64,000 bases of DNA from Cavia porcellus (GCF_034190915.1 NW_026947484.1:136994982-137058981), one strand, 5' to 3'. Positions 10,426 to 23,862 are shown, counted from the first letter of the stretch. The notes: generated by a model not told the origin, from the sequence alone. Numbers and translations are program-made.

Positions 10426-12027
10426 AGTTTTATAGGAATTATAGGAAATAGATTTCTGTTGTAGGCCTCAAATCTATAATACAATTACAACCAGGGAATA
10501 CATTTGTGATAAGAGATCACGTGATATGGTATGAACCATAGTATCAATTGTTCCAAGAGATTTTAGCCTAAACTCAAATTCTTATCGTTTATCTTTCTTT
10601 GGTAGTTATAATTTTTCTGGGTTCATGGAGTTTTATTTCCAACATGTACATCTTATTATGCAGCCAATAATTCAGTGGGATCCTCTGCAGATTTCTAGAA
10701 ACTTTTCGTGCCATTCTTCCATTTTGGTCCGCTGTCACACAGCTCCAGTGGCCTCAGGCCTCCCCTGTTCTCTCTGCTTAGACTCCACCTTCCTCCAACT
10801 TGGTCCAGAAAACATACTGAAGTAAAGCCCAGGGCTAGATGCAGTTTACCTCATTCGTTAGGGATGGAGGGATCCCAGTGATGAAATGACAGTTGTTCAG
10901 TAACTGAAAATAACTATTGAACATATCTTGTGTATTTCTCTAGTTATTTACACTTGATGAGCTAGTCATATACTAGTTATGCTAGAATGGCCAGAAATAG
11001 TCCTATTAAAATTAAAATTTAATGTCTATGCTGTCTTTCATGAACGCTCTGTCCTACTTCATTTTCTGCTGCTTCCTATACACAATTTGATGTTCTTCAG
11101 TGTGTGTATTTAGACTCTGTGTCTTTCTAAAATGTACTGTCCCTTTTCTTTTTGTGCCTGTCCTGTTACCGATCACAAACTCATCTTTTCCTGAAAACCT
11201 CCTGAGATTAATCCATCTATCCTCTTTAGTCACGACCCTTTGTTGTAATTTGTGCAGTAATTAGTTTCTGCAGCATCTAATTGCATTGTTATTCCTACAA
11301 TTTTGTAAAACTGTTTGGCAGTTTTAAAAAATGGCTGATTTGATGATGATTATAGGCAGGAGCTTAGAAATGGGAAAATTAGTCTTCCATTTATTCCTTT
11401 ATCACAAACCACCTAAGACAGTTTGGCTTCCCAGTTACAAAGTATTGGTGGCCCTCAAAAATTAGAGCTTCATGTAGAGACAGTGATATATCAAGAAACA
11501 CAAAGCCGAACATGAAAGTTCTTGTTGGATGGGCCATTTCTTGGACTCTGTGGACAGGGGCTCAGCTATCTGCTTACATGGTAGAAATTTCTATAAATGT
11601 TACAAGGACAGCTATTTGAATCACAATGAGGCATTCTCTCTTTCCGTTATAAATTCCTTTCAGCCAATCTTGCCTTTTGCCGAGTAGAGTACAGTGGCAT
11701 TCTGGGAATTTAGATATAGAAAGGTGAATTGGTAATGGACTTAGCTGAGGTTTGAGAGCAAGCATTGTATTTATGCAGTGTGCAGACATTTCATCACATG
11801 GTTACCTTATACCTAGCTGTCCTGTGCAGGACTGTTCTTATTGCACACTGGGTCAACTTAACCTAGAGCATGGTAAGAATACACAGGGCAGCGGGCTGGC
11901 CTATGCAACACACACCTCTCCGTGTACCCAGAACTGGATGTTTATAGGGAGAGGAAGAGAAGCCAGAGTTTAATTGTGCAGAGCCAGGAGTAACATTTGA
12001 CAATCTTGTTTCAATCAGACATATCAC
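10426..12027. other. Intergenic, no gene recognised
   Basis: The sequence is unique-looking and AT-rich; the short frames have no recognisable product. Confidence 0.55.
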
Positions 12028-12109
12028 CTGGGGGAGTAGTGGGGGGTCAAACTCATGACCTCTCATTTACCAGGCAAGTGATTGAGCCACTGAGCTAAAT
12101 CCCCAGCCC
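12028..12109 (-). repeat. ID SINE, antisense
   Basis: It has the reverse of the ID body, 'tcaaactcatgacctctcat' to 'gctaaatccccagccc'. A weak duplication ('gacatatcac' / 'gacataccac') flanks it. Confidence 0.85.
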
Positions 12110-12361
12110 TCGGACATACCACATTTTGAGTGGAGGATTTGGTTCTCCTCAGTTTCTAGTAAAAGAAATTCTGTCAGACGATACTATTTATGTAGTGTGT
12201 ACAATTATAAGTGTGTCATAGTTTTTAAAAATTTCAAAGAGGTTAATCAAAATTAAACAGTGGAATTTCTTTGTGTATAAGACACAGACTTGTGGAGGTA
12301 CTACAGAGAGTGAACTTGCCTAATGAAAGTTACATATTTTATGAATCTTTAAAACTGAAAA

Positions 12362-12506
12362 AGCCCACCGTGATGGCACATGCCTGCAATGCTAGCACTT
12401 GGGGGGCTGACGTAGGAGAATCACTGTGAACTTGAGGCCAGCCTAGGGTACAGAATGAGTTCAAATCCAACCTGAACTATATAGTGAGACTCTGTCTCAA
12501 AAAAAT
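12362..12506 (+). repeat. B1-type SINE
   Basis: The full-length body runs from 'gtgatggcacatgcctgcaat' to 'gagactctgtctcaaaaaaa', with the internal duplicated 'ccagcct..aac' block characteristic of rodent B1. Confidence 0.85.
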
Positions 12507-15500
12507 ATTATATTACTATCTGGATTTTGTAGCATTTACTAACTTTTTAAAATTGACATGCATTATAATTTCTTTTCTCATTGTTCATGAATATTCACCT
12601 TTATGCCAGATTTTATTTGCACTTATTAGACTGTTATGTCCTATTCCTGCAAGGGAGGGGACGCGTCTACAGAATTCTATTTAATTTCTTTTCATTGACC
12701 ATCATTCCCATCACCGACCAAAAGCATTTCTAGCACTTTTTATGGTAAGCAACAAGCCTTTCTGCTGATACTGGTGAGGATGACAGCTAAAGGACTCATA
12801 GGACTTACCCTCCCCGGTACAGCTTTTGGGGTCAGTGTTAGCAAAGCACCCCTGGGTGTGCATTTACAATTAGAGCAAGTGACGGTCCCCTGGGTGCATG
12901 TTAAATCTAGATGCCCGTCCAAACAAATTATACTACTAATGCTGACACATTTCAAAGTAAATTATGGAGAATGTAACATAGCTGTCACTTCCGCTCTAGT
13001 CCTGGGGACCCAGGGCTCCTGTGGAGCAAGGCAAAAGAGAAGCTTCAACCACGGTAGCTCTGCTTTGACTGTCCTACACTCTGGGGTTTTGCACAGTGTT
13101 TTCTTTGTGATAAATACAGTGGGAGAGCTCTGGTGCTAGCTTTTGAAACTTTGGTGCTCGTACTAGCTACCTCTCTATGGACAATGCCAACTTATTGCTA
13201 TAAAGAAAGATTAAAAATGATGCTTGAGTTCATGTGTGCCAATGAATATGTTGCTTGGAAACTTGGTCTAGGTCTGCTGAGCTGAGTGTAAAACAGCATC
13301 GCTGTCTGGTCCTCTTCTCCTTTCCTGCCGCACCACTTACTGTTGCTAACGTGTACACCCACACCACGTTTTATCAGAAAGCTTTGTGTCCTGCATCCAA
13401 ACTTCTCATAACCAACTTGCCAATGTACAATGACTTCTGGCCTAGAAGGTTGATTAGAATCATGAAGCGAGCATTGTCCTGCTGGACAGTGAAACTAGGA
13501 GCTTGTGAAGCTGTGGCTGCTAGAGCCCTCATGTCCAGCCATAACAGCAGAGCCAGTGGGGACACAAAGTTCCCCAACAGTAAGTGGGGGAAGGGGCAAG
13601 AACAGTGCCTGGGAGCTTCTAGTCCTGGTGCCCGTATCAACAACGCCCTGCTCTATTCCCTTTCTTGTTTAGGCTGCATGAATTCAAAAATTCTCTCTAT
13701 TACTGGTGCTTGTTAGAGTCAGACTGCTGTCATTTTTAAAAGCAAAAATGTTCTAAACAATGTACTAGCGAAGGTAACAAAATTACAGAACTGGATAAAA
13801 TAAAAGAAATGGAAGCCACAGATGAATACAGGAAATGTTTGGTAATGTGCAGGAACAAAGTAAGTAGGGAGCAGAAAACTGTGCAGCCTAGGATGTCTGC
13901 ACCCCAGGATACAGAGCACAGTACTGAAAACAGTGTTTCTGAGGCTCCAACTCAGGAGGATCCACTTGGCTACCCTGGTCTCGCAGCATGGTGCTGGGTA
14001 GATGGCAACAGTGGAAGCGTGTTCCTCTGTCAAGACAGAGCTGGCAGGCAGGTGATCAAGGAATGTGATGTGAGCACCTGCAAAGAAATCCACACTCTGT
14101 GAAGACAGACAGAGTAGCAGATAGGTAGAGAGACAGGGAAGGAGACTATGGTCAGTACACCAGGTTGTGCTACCAGCTCTAAGACAGGGATGACACTTTC
14201 TTGGGAGTGTCTAGTCCACATGCTGGACAAGTGGCAGGACCACATCTAGATCACTGGGAGTGAGTCAGGGATTTAAACCAAGGGCCAGGAAGCAAGGAGC
14301 CAGGCAGGGGCACATCTGGGGACAGGGGACTACGCAGAAGCAAACTGGATTGAGTCTGGAGTACACAACTAGGGGTTCAAGGTCATCAAAGAGCAGGTGA
14401 TGCAAGAGAATCAAACTTAAAGGCATGTACAGGCCCAGGTAGAGGTAGCACCCAGCAGCAGACACCAGTACTCGGAGCCAGCTCAGCTGGGCTGTGAGAA
14501 CTTGGACTGTCTCCACGTGTGCTTTCCTTTCTCTTGTCCACAGCAGGAAGCTGACTGCCCTGGGGGTTCAGAGGCACCTGTGATCCTCTCTATTATAAAA
14601 TCCCCTCACGGCAGATATGCCTACAGGTGGCCAGGGCTGAGATTCCACTTTCCTGAACACAGGCCATCTGGTAGGAGGTCCTTTACACTAACCATTTCAT
14701 TGCTCAGAGGCGGAAGAAGGGAATGAGAAGGACTGCTACCCTGTTATTGCTGGATATCCTGCGCTGCAGAAGAGGGAAGGAAGAGACAGGGAGAGGAACT
14801 GGGCTCCGTGAATTTGGTGACATCCAGGGCTTCATCAGCTGAGAGCCCTGCACCATTTGGAAAATAGGTTTAAGGAACTTTCAGGAAAATGAGGAAGACG
14901 TGGGAAGTAGAGATGCTCCATGAGAAGCTGCTTAAGGGAAGGGGAGGTTAATTGGACTCACTGAGTTTCATTAGTAGTTGGGAGCCACAATGCATAGCTC
15001 CTCCTCCTGTGCTTTGTCTCCCAATTCTCTGACCAGAACACTGACCCTCAGACTAAAAAGGGCAAGTGCTGAAGCCACATATGATTGCTATGCACACAGA
15101 CTTTGCACACCCATTAAATACTTAAATGTCCAGCAGGGTTTAACCCCCTCAAAGTGCTCCTTGGTGTAGCTGAGATTCCTCCATGGTGCCAGACTCTGAA
15201 CGTTCTCCAGCCAGTCTGAACTGTCCCCTGCCATTAGTGATTCTGAAAAGGGAACGACCTCTGTAGTGCTGGGCCTTGCTGCGTTTTCTGCCCAGCAGGG
15301 CACATCTGAGGTTGGATAGTCCTTCCCCTTGAATGCAGCTGCATAAGAGCACAGACTGGTGAGTCCTCCTCACTCCCGTTCCCAAAGTCTAGAGCAGTTC
15401 CTGGCAGGTAGCAGTTCCATAAACCGACTTTTAACAAATCTTGTTAAACATTTAAAAGTAAACAAAGGAAAGAACAAGGCAGAGAACAGCTAACAGTAAT

Positions 15501-16634
15501 TAAAAGGTTGCAAATTTCAAGATCCTCAGGCTCAGCTTCAGGAATGCATCTACATCAACTACAAAAAGTGCCCCTTGATCAGGCCTATGGCCTTGTATAT
15601 GGAAGATGCTTTCATGGGCCATGCAAATTCCACTGGCATATCAAAATAGAACGTGTCCTCTCTCCGCCTCCCCAGGTAGGTAGATTTATCTGCAGGAGAC
15701 CTCAGATGCATGTGGGCATGCCCCTGTGGCCCAGGGTCTGATTAGTAGGTGGTATCTTTGTGTAAAGAATAAGGCAGAGGCAGTCCACATCAGAGTAGAC
15801 ATGACCCTGTCCTTCGAGTCACAATTCAGTGTTATACCCTTGACCAGAGACTTTTGTTCCACATAGGAGCCATACTATCTGCCCCCATAGCCCCCATCCT
15901 GGCACCCTGTGTCATGAACCATCACCTCTGTCCACAATGCAAGTGACCTCAGGTCAGGACCACTGTGTCTAGAATCCCCATCTCACCCCATGCAAGACCC
16001 AGAAAGGGCCAGGGGATCTCAGAGCCACCCCTTGCACTGACATGCCACTCTCTGGAGACTGGTGGTAGACCATTCCCCAGGAAATTAGTCCTCGCCCCAA
16101 CCTGTGTGCTTATCCTGTGCCCTCAGGAGAATAGTCACTTCAGAACACAAGTCCCGAGGGTTTGGGGGTCATTGGTCTTCATCAATGCCACGTGAAGGAC
16201 AGACACTGCCCATTTGAGCCTTCCTGTTCTCCGTGCCCTTAGTTCTCTTTGATAGTCTCTCTTCTAGGAAGAGGTGAAAATTCTGACTAAATGTCCTTCT
16301 GTAGTCCTCTGGACTCTCAGTTCTCACAAACAGTGGTAAAAACACTCTCAACTCTGCAAGAATAAGCAAAGACTGTAATTCACTGCATTCCTACAGAGCT
16401 AAAAAATATTTCTCCCTTTCTCAGAACACAGGAGAATTATAGAACACAGCTCAGGCTCAATTGTTGACAAAAACATACACTACCAACATAAAACGTGTAT
16501 CATCCAAACCTCAAATCATCATCCGGCTTAATGATGCCTTTATTCTTGTTCCATAGAGCACACCAGATGTTTGCTTCATGTGTATGTGTGCAGCAAAAAG
16601 AACCATGAAGGTGATTCCAGGTAAGGTCTGGATA
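12507..16634. other. Long intergenic stretch, no gene recognised
   Basis: About 4.1 kb without a recognised repeat or gene. The longest frames are 153 residues at 13255-13716 (+) and 124 residues at 13719-14093 (-). Neither shows a domain, signal or splice-consistent partner. An old DNA insertion or a lineage non-coding RNA could be missed here. Confidence 0.5.
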
Positions 16635-16639
16635 AATTT

Positions 16640-17013
16640 GGGGTCTTTGTTGGTGTTGTTTGCCCCCATCCCAATATAGGGGATTAAATCCAGGGTTTTC
16701 ACACTGAGTTATGCTCTCACTCCCTTTCTTATTTTTAAAACTATTTTTGTGTTTAAGACAGGATCTCGATATGTAATTCAGACTGTTGAACTCCCTAAAT
16801 TCAGGCTGGCCTTGAACTTTCAGCACTTGTCCTGCCTCAGCTTCCTGAGAGTGCTGAGATTACGGAAGTGCACTATGCTTGGCATTTATTTTTTATTTTG
16901 AGACAGGGTCTCACTAAGTCACCAACTTGCTGGGAACTGGGCTTGAATTTGTGATCTTCTTGCCTCAACCTCCCACACTACTGGGATTACTAATGTGCAC
17001 CACCATTCCTTTC
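16640..17013 (-). repeat. ID-B1 dimer followed by another B1, antisense
   Basis: The antisense ID body ('ggggattaaatccagggttt...cactgagttatgctctcac') is followed by an antisense B1 (16740-16885) and a second B1 ('gagacagggtctcactaagt' to 'gggattactaatgtgcacc'). Confidence 0.7.
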
Positions 17014-17215
17014 AGTGGTAGTTTCTTCAGAGTCTACCTATAAAGTTTCCCCCCAAAATTATAGGGGCCCAGACACCACAGTTATAAAGAAATAATTATG
17101 ACATGCAAAAGAGTATCCTATAATTGAAAGTGATGTCACATTTCTTGGAAGCTAAGAGATCTGCCCATGTGACTGCTGAGTCTGTTAGTCGTGTTTGTTT
17201 GTCTGTCACGTTTGT

Positions 17216-17335
17216 TTGTTTGTTTTGAATTAGGGTCTCACCATGCAGTCCAGACTAGCCTTGAACTCACAGTGATCCTCCTGGATAAGTCCCATGGCGC
17301 TGGGATTGCAGGCATGCACCACCAAACCAGCAATA
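17216..17335 (-). repeat. B1-type SINE, antisense
   Basis: 'gggtctcaccatgcagtcca' through 'gggattgcaggcatgcaccacc' is an antisense B1, preceded by a GTTT-rich tail. Confidence 0.8.
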
Positions 17336-17739
17336 TGCCAGTCATCTTTGAAGAACTGTGATGAACAAAACTGACCAATCCTAGATCCAGGAAAACATCC
17401 TGATGTGAAAAACAAAACAAAATAAACAAACAACAACAAACAAAATAGAGGTGAGTTCTCAAAATTACAAAATGGACATTGAGTTCTCAAAACTACAGAA
17501 TAAGAAACACTCTCAATTCCAGGGCGTATTTATGAATGAATGGTTTAAAAGGGAATTTATGGGCATCTAAAAAAAGAGAGAAGTGATTAAGTGATTACTA
17601 GGAGCCAGTATAGGGTGCTTTATCCTGTCCAGGTAAAGTAACTGCTTTTCCCTTTCTCTTATACTCAGGGACTCTCAGACAGTGTGTGTATCTCAAGGAA
17701 GAGCTCAAGACTACTCACAGACTCTGGTAAATCAGACAC

Positions 17740-18122
17740 TAAATTCTTGTCCCCAGGTGTCTCCTATGCGCCCTCCAGTGGCCGCGTGGGTGGCAGTGTC
17801 CCTCGGGCGGTGGTTCATCCTTTTCTCTCAGGCTTGGCCAGAGGCATTGCTTTGGCTAACAGGGTGTGAGCAAAAGAGATCTTGGTCACTTGGAAACAGA
17901 AGCTGCAGAAGGTTTCATGTGAGTCTGAGACCCTCTTTCCCATCTGCCACAAGAGAACACATCCAGGTTTAGTTATGTTCACAGTGGATCCTGGAGCAAA
18001 GGGACTCCAGAGCAGACCCTCAGTGCCAACACGCAGCATGCCCAGAGATGAGCTCTGTGGTTAGAATGCTCCGGAATTTGGGAGCAGCTTCTTGTTATAG
18101 CCTAGAAAAACGGACTGATGAA
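17740..18122 (+). repeat. MLT1/MaLR-type LTR
   Basis: Ordered landmarks are 'ggctaacagggtgtgagc', 'aagagatcttggtcactt', 'gtggatcctggagcaaagg' and the ending 'gttatagcctagaaaaacgg'. They match the layout of old MLT1-class LTRs. It is non-coding, so frames crossing it are spurious. Confidence 0.5.
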
Positions 18123-18945
18123 CGGAGGTGTCACATGAGAGTCTGGCTCTTCCGTTGCTCTGAGTCAGAAGATCCAGTGACATTGGCTCCGTGACCAAGT
18201 ACCACATAGCTGTCAGGGAAGGGGAAAGGCAGCACCTCTATAGCAAGAGATGGGTCTCCTCCTTCTGTCACCCCACCCAACTGTGGCTTGCCTGGCCCTG
18301 CTGATTCTGACTCAAATCTCCATGCCACTCCTGCATAACGAGAGCTGGGAACCTATGAAGGCTGTCTCGAGCAGTAACACCCTCTGTATGAGGCAACTGT
18401 TCGACTCCTTGCCATGGTTTACGTGGTGCTGGCGGATCTGGCCCTGCTTTACATCTCGCCTCTGACTCAGGCTTTCTCAACTGCTCTGAGCTCCTTCGAG
18501 CAGAATGTTCTCTCACCCCACAGCAGATTTGCGCAAGTGGTGAGAAAAACAAGAACAATCTTGATCTTCTTTTATCCTCCGCCTCTCTCTCAGATGGACC
18601 CCAGGGTCTGTGGTACATCCACAGGCACCCAGGTCAGGCAGCAGCATGCCGCCATCCTGGCTGAGGCCTTTCCGACAGTGAGAACACATATAATACAGGG
18701 CATAATCAGTTAAGTTCCCAAGTTTGTGCTTTAAATGACACTGCCTTCATTGTCATTTAGTTCAGTTCATGAAACTAAAGCAAGGTGGCACCCACCCCTT
18801 CCCTGGCATGGAGAAAGAATGCAGTAACAGCTGTTCGTGCTTGCGGTGGGTAGCTCTTATCCATGTCATTTGTGCTATCTTCCTGCAGTTAGCAACTGGG
18901 ACCTGGGACCACCCCAGGATATCTTGATATTTTGGCCTCATCTGG
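18123..18945. other. Intergenic, no gene recognised
   Basis: Overlapping frames on both strands at 18250-18713 reflect base composition; no domain is recognised. Confidence 0.55.
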
Positions 18946-18949
18946 CCTC

Positions 18950-19480
18950 TAATCTTGCCTCATGCCAATTTGGTTTATAAACTGCTGCCAGAAAGAACCT
19001 CATAAAATGTCCATACAATTATGCCAAGAGCCTGTTTAGATACTCTTCCTGGTTCCCATTGCTTTCAAGATACAATTCAAACTTCTTAGCATAACAGACA
19101 AGTCTGCTCATGATCTGAGCCCTACAGACCTTTCCATCCTCCCGCCCTCTTGATGCTGAGTTCACCCTGGATCAAATCGCTCAGGTTGTGGCATGTGGCT
19201 GCTCCTCATATTGGGAACACCTCTTCCGGATTGTCCCAGCCAATTCCTCCTATGTGTTCTTCTTTGGACAGCTTCCCTAAACCTGCAGGTTAAATTCAAT
19301 ACCCATCCCTGAGCTACAAAGCCCTCAGCCTCCCTACGACACAGCAGTTCTGACAGTGTGTGGCTACTTGTTCCCAATGTCATTTGCCTATAGACAAAGG
19401 GCACCAGGAGAGCTAGGACTCTGCCGTTGTGGGCTGAGTGTTGTCTTTGGCATCAAATAACAACAGCAATCATCCCACTA
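18950..19480 (+). repeat. Ancient L2-type LINE 3' region
   Basis: 'tcccattgctttcaagata', 'caaacttcttagcat' and 'catgatctgagccct' keep the order of the L2 3' region. It is highly diverged. Confidence 0.5.
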
Positions 19481-19967
19481 TGTCACTCTGTTTTCTTCTT
19501 TCCTTGCCACCATCCATCCTGAGCCTTCATATTTTCTCCACTAATCTTTGTGTATATAATCAGGAAGACATCTCTTAGGATTGTTGCTTTGTTCATCCTT
19601 TCATTCATTCATCTATCCACCCATCACACATTTATTGTGTCCACATTACAGCTGCAACCATACTAAGTGCTGGGGACCTGTGAGAAATAAGCCTGACAAG
19701 GCTGAGGCCTTCATGGGGTTCACATGCTGGGAGCGTGAGACAGACTAAAGCAATTCAGGCACTGATCATTGGCCTGGTTAGATGCTCTTGTCGGTAGCCT
19801 GCTACCTACTAAATAAAGGCTGCATTAGGTGATGTGTTAGGAAGAAAAACAGAACACTACCAGGAAGATATGAATGCTGGGGGAGGTTAGAATTATTATT
19901 TTATCCAGCACAGCTTGGTAAAGTTTCTTGGGTAAAATGTCATTGGAATTTTGTTTGTTTTCTCTTT

Positions 19968-20036
19968 TCACGGTGCTGGGAATCAAATCTAGGTCTCTGC
20001 TCATGCTGCATAGGGACTCTAGCTCCCACCAACTAA
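19968..20036 (-). repeat. Old ID-type SINE, antisense
   Basis: 'ggtgctgggaatcaaatcta' followed by a decayed ID body. It is much more diverged than the ID copies at 6.5, 7.2 and 58.7 kb. Confidence 0.5.
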
Positions 20037-20040
20037 ACAA

Positions 20041-20218
20041 AGGATTGGCAAACTTGGTCTGTAAGGGACCAAGTGGCAGATATTTCATGTTTTTCAGGCC
20101 ATATGATCATTCAAACATAAAAACAACCATAGATGAAATGTAATGAGCACAGCTGTGTTCCAATAGAATTTTACTTACAAAAATGGGCAGTCAGCTGCTA
20201 TCAAGGTTGCTGACCTCT
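20041..20218 (+). repeat. hAT-type non-autonomous DNA transposon
   Basis: 'ggattggcaaacttggtctg', 'aggccatatgatc', 'gctgtgttccaatagaattt' and 'gctgacctctg' follow the order of a common MER hAT-Charlie element. The fragment at 7113 is a second copy. Confidence 0.65.
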
Positions 20219-21271
20219 GTTAAACCAGAAGCAACTGGTGCTGGTCTCCTCTTATCACGCATTCTAATCAAGGTACTGATGGCAGTTACAGAAGACAGCC
20301 AAGAACTCTGGATGTTGTCAGTGTTTGCACAGCAGCCACTCCCAATGAACTGAACTTTTCTTTTCGTAGGAACTCTTGTGGCCTAAGAATGAAACAGCTT
20401 CCCACTGTCTGTGAGCAAGTTCTCTCTTGACAAAGGAAATGGTTCTTTGCCAGGTCTCTCTCTCTCTCTCTTTTTTTTTCTTATAGTCCAGGCTCATCAG
20501 CTATTCTTCTTTAATGAAATACCTTTATTATGTGTAATTAAGGCAGCAACTGAGAAAAGATGCAAATGTGTTCTTAGAAATCTGACTTTGAAGCAGCAGG
20601 GAGTTTACAACCTTTTAAAAGAGCAGTTTTAAACTGAAACACATTAGGCATATGCCAAAATGGAAATAGAAGAGAATCAAAGCTACAGAAATGAATTAAA
20701 AGATAAAGGGCCTGAAGATTTGTATTTAGGAATCTAGCTAGTCTTGTACTCACCCTGTGGGCTGAACCCACCAGGAATACCGGGGAGCATCCCGGGTTTT
20801 ATCAAACACATGATTTACCCACCCTATTATCCACCCCCCTCCAAAGCTAAAAGCATGATCACAGAAGAAATACCACAAGCTGCCACTTTCATTGGTACCA
20901 CTTTTATTGGTACCTTCTTTGTCAGAATTTTATCCATCCTTCTACCTGGCATCGTTGACGTGTGACAAGACAAGGCAACTGAAGAATAGGGAAAGAGGCT
21001 AGAGAAAGAAAGTGGCTGTCCCCTCACCTCATTAAGGACGAGGACTGGAAGCCCAAAATGACCCATTCTTCTTGAACAGCACTGTCAGTGGTACCTTGTG
21101 TGGTGTCCAATGTTCGGCCTTAGCTATCCAATGCGATATCCATATATGGCTATAAAATGTGGCCAGTATAACCGGGAAAGTGAATTCTTGATTACTTTTA
21201 CTTTAATTACTTTGAATCTAAATGTTTACAGCTGTGTGTGGGTGATGACACTGTATTGAGTAGTCAAAGTA
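20219..21271. other. Intergenic, no gene recognised
   Basis: A short (CT)n-T run lies at 20456-20480. A small duplication, 'attggtaccac' / 'attggtacctt', lies at 20891-20915. No gene is recognised. Confidence 0.5.
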
Positions 21272-21450
21272 TGTTGGTTAAGAGCTTGGGGTCAGGAGAC
21301 AAAAGGACCCAGATCTCCATCCTCGCTTCCCACTCATGGTGTCCATGTGCGTCACTTATGCCGGACACCCCCGCAGCCCTCATTTGCAAGCCGGGCTGCA
21401 CTGTGCCTGCAGCATGAAGTAGATGCAGAACGAGTCAGCAAGTGCAGGTG
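21272..21450 (+). repeat. MIR SINE
   Basis: 'gttggttaagagcttggggt' and 'gtgcgtcacttatgc' follow the order of the MIR consensus. Confidence 0.6.
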
Positions 21451-22234
21451 AAGTGCGCCTTGCACGATGTGGCCGCGGGAGGGCACCGCTGATAATTGTC
21501 CCAGGTTTTGTTCTTCTTGGGGTTACTCTTTAAAGGGCTTGTTCCACTGGGTGGCATGACAAGAAAGGGACCCAAAGGCATCTGAACTGGCGTCTTGCAA
21601 GCCTCTCTGGTTCTGTATGACACTACAGAAAGTAGACTTAAAAGAGGAACCACGTGAGAACAGGAGGCAAAACAAAGGCCACAAACCAAAGCTCTGCCAC
21701 CTCCCAGCCTTCCTGGGAAAGGCACAGGTTTCCTGCTTCCCTCTCTGTGCTTGATGGCACTGTCCTGCCAGAAGAACACACTTCCTGGCCTGGTTTACAG
21801 TTAGGGAAAGTCCATAAAGTGTAAGCAGATCTTACGACTTAGATCTGTTCAGTCTAAATGTGAGGATCTGGACCTTCAGAAAGAGTTAAGAAGGGTCAGA
21901 CTGTTTGTATGTGCCCTTCTGTCCCTTTGCCTTCTATCTGAAATACAGACATGATGGCTGGGCAGCTGGCAACCTTGAGATGGTGTCCTTGAAGGCGGGA
22001 GCTCTGTACAACTATGTACGATGAGGCCAAAGCAAAACCTGAGTTTATAAACAGCAGACCAGCCTGGGACTATCTACCTACAGTTTCCATTTATGTAAAA
22101 GAAGCCTCCATATCACAGTTAAGGCATTATTGGTTTTTTGCTTGTTCTGCTTTGTTATATGAAGTAGCTGTGAGCTAATTATTCTCAAGCAGGGATTAAT
22201 TCTGCAAATTCAAATTCTGTTATTGTTTTTGCTT
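21451..22234. other. Intergenic, no gene recognised
   Basis: The 114-residue antisense frame at 21435-21779 has no recognisable domain. Confidence 0.5.
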
Positions 22235-22441
22235 TTTTTTTTTTCCTTTGTGGGTACTGAAACCAGGGTCCCCTGCCCCCCAACTTTATTTTAAATTTTT
22301 AAAAAATCTTTGTTTTACTTTGAAACAATCTTACTAAGTTGCTTGGTTGGCCAGGCTGGACTTGAACTTGGGATCTTTCTTCCTCAGCTTCTCTGAGAGT
22401 TCTAGAATCACATACAGGTATGCACCATCCCTCCCAGCTAA
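22235..22441 (-). repeat. ID-B1 dimeric SINE, antisense
   Basis: A poly(T) start, then 'gtgggtactgaaaccagg', then antisense B1 'ggccaggctggacttgaact' to 'acaggtatgcaccatc'. Confidence 0.65.
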
Positions 22442-23671
22442 ATTCAGGTTTTATGCTAGTGTGAGAAAATCAGTGTTTGTTTCTCCACACTGCCTGAAGG
22501 GGGCATCAAAGCTTAGGAGCCACATTATACATCACCTACAGCCTGGCTAATCCTTGAGGGGGTTCAAAGTTTTTTTTTCCCTTCAATTTCTTTGTTTTTC
22601 TTTCACCCTCTTCAATGAATTCCATGTTTCAAAACAAGATTTTCATCAGTAAGTAAATTCTATTGTTTTTCTCAGCATGAAAACCAACTGTCAACTATAG
22701 TGGACATTTTCACTTAGGAGTTCACACAGCAACTGATCCCCTTTATATATTTGGGGGGCTTCTCCTAATAAAATGGAGTCTATGAAGACCTAATACTGGT
22801 TCTCCCTGCCTCCAGCAGCTGGAAGTAGGCGCCCAAGACTTGCAACTCGATGCTTTCCTCTGGGAGTCACCCTCTGGGGAAAGTAGCCCAGAGAAGCAGC
22901 CATGGTTTGGAATGCATTTCACAGGGTAGCAGTATGCTACATCCTGGAGTCCTGGTTCAGTGGGACGGTGTCTGGTGTCTGGCTGCTCCTGGGGTGTGAC
23001 CTTAGCCAAGCCCCTCACCATTTAAGTTTCTCTAGTCACTGCCTATTCCTAGAGCCAGGTCCTCCTGCTTTTCCATTTGCTCTGGAATTAGCTGACATCT
23101 TTTCAGTGCACATATTTTCTGCTTACATTAACCAGATTTGGTTTCTATTGTTTGCAACCAAGAATCCTGATTGATGCACATGCTGAGCAACATGATTTTA
23201 CCCCAAATACCACAGAATTGACATCATTCCAACCAGATCAGGAGACAGTGTTTATATGCAACTTTCACAGGCTACGTGTGCACTTTCTTTGTGCTTGAGA
23301 AAACTCAAGAATGGTTTTGTCTATTGCTCCATTTCTTTTACTGCAGATTGTAATGGACTGGGTACTCCAGTCTGTAATCCAAGGGTTCCATTGTATGTTT
23401 TACAGAGGAGTAAATGAAATCTAGAGTTAAAGTAACTTACTCCATGTGTCAGGCCAGGGAAAGAACTTCCCAGCAAGAGTCACTGGTCATTTGTTCTTGC
23501 ACTGGGCATGGCCTATGAACACGGTACCTCAAGGAACTCAGTCAGGCAGAAGTGGATGATTCCAGTGGATTCACAATCCTACTCTTCTGAAGTCAAGCTT
23601 TGGGGAAGGCAAAAATAATCAAATAATCAGGAGAAGGGCAGGTGAGGATTTTCAGAAAGAGACATTTAAAC
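22442..23671. other. Intergenic with possible MIR and MaLR fragments
   Basis: A MIR-like stretch ('gtgtgaccttagccaagccc') lies near 22975-23045, and a MaLR-LTR-like ending ('accaagaatcctgattgatg') near 23080-23178. No gene is recognised. Confidence 0.45.
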
Positions 23672-23862
23672 TGGGTGCACTATATATTTGTAATCTCAGC
23701 TACTCTGGAAGCTGAGGCTATAGGACTGAAAGTTCAAGGTCAGCCTGGGCAATTTAGGGAATCTTGTCTCAAAAAATAAAAGGGACTGGTGATGTAGCTC
23801 AGTGGTGGAGTGCTTGGCTAGCATGTGTGATGTCCTGAGTTCAATCCCTCAGTACTGAAGAA
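23672..23862 (+). repeat. B1-ID dimeric SINE
   Basis: B1 ('gtaatctcagctactctgg' to 'cttgtctcaaaaaataaaa') is followed immediately by an ID body ('gatgtagctcagtggtgg' to 'gttcaatccctcagtact'). Confidence 0.75.

Noticed and set aside
13255..13716. 153-residue + strand frame as a gene
   Set aside because: Opposite-strand frame of 89 residues overlaps it and the sequence has no recognisable family feature.
17682..18064. Coding exons in overlapping frames
   Set aside because: The interval is better explained as an old MLT1-type LTR.
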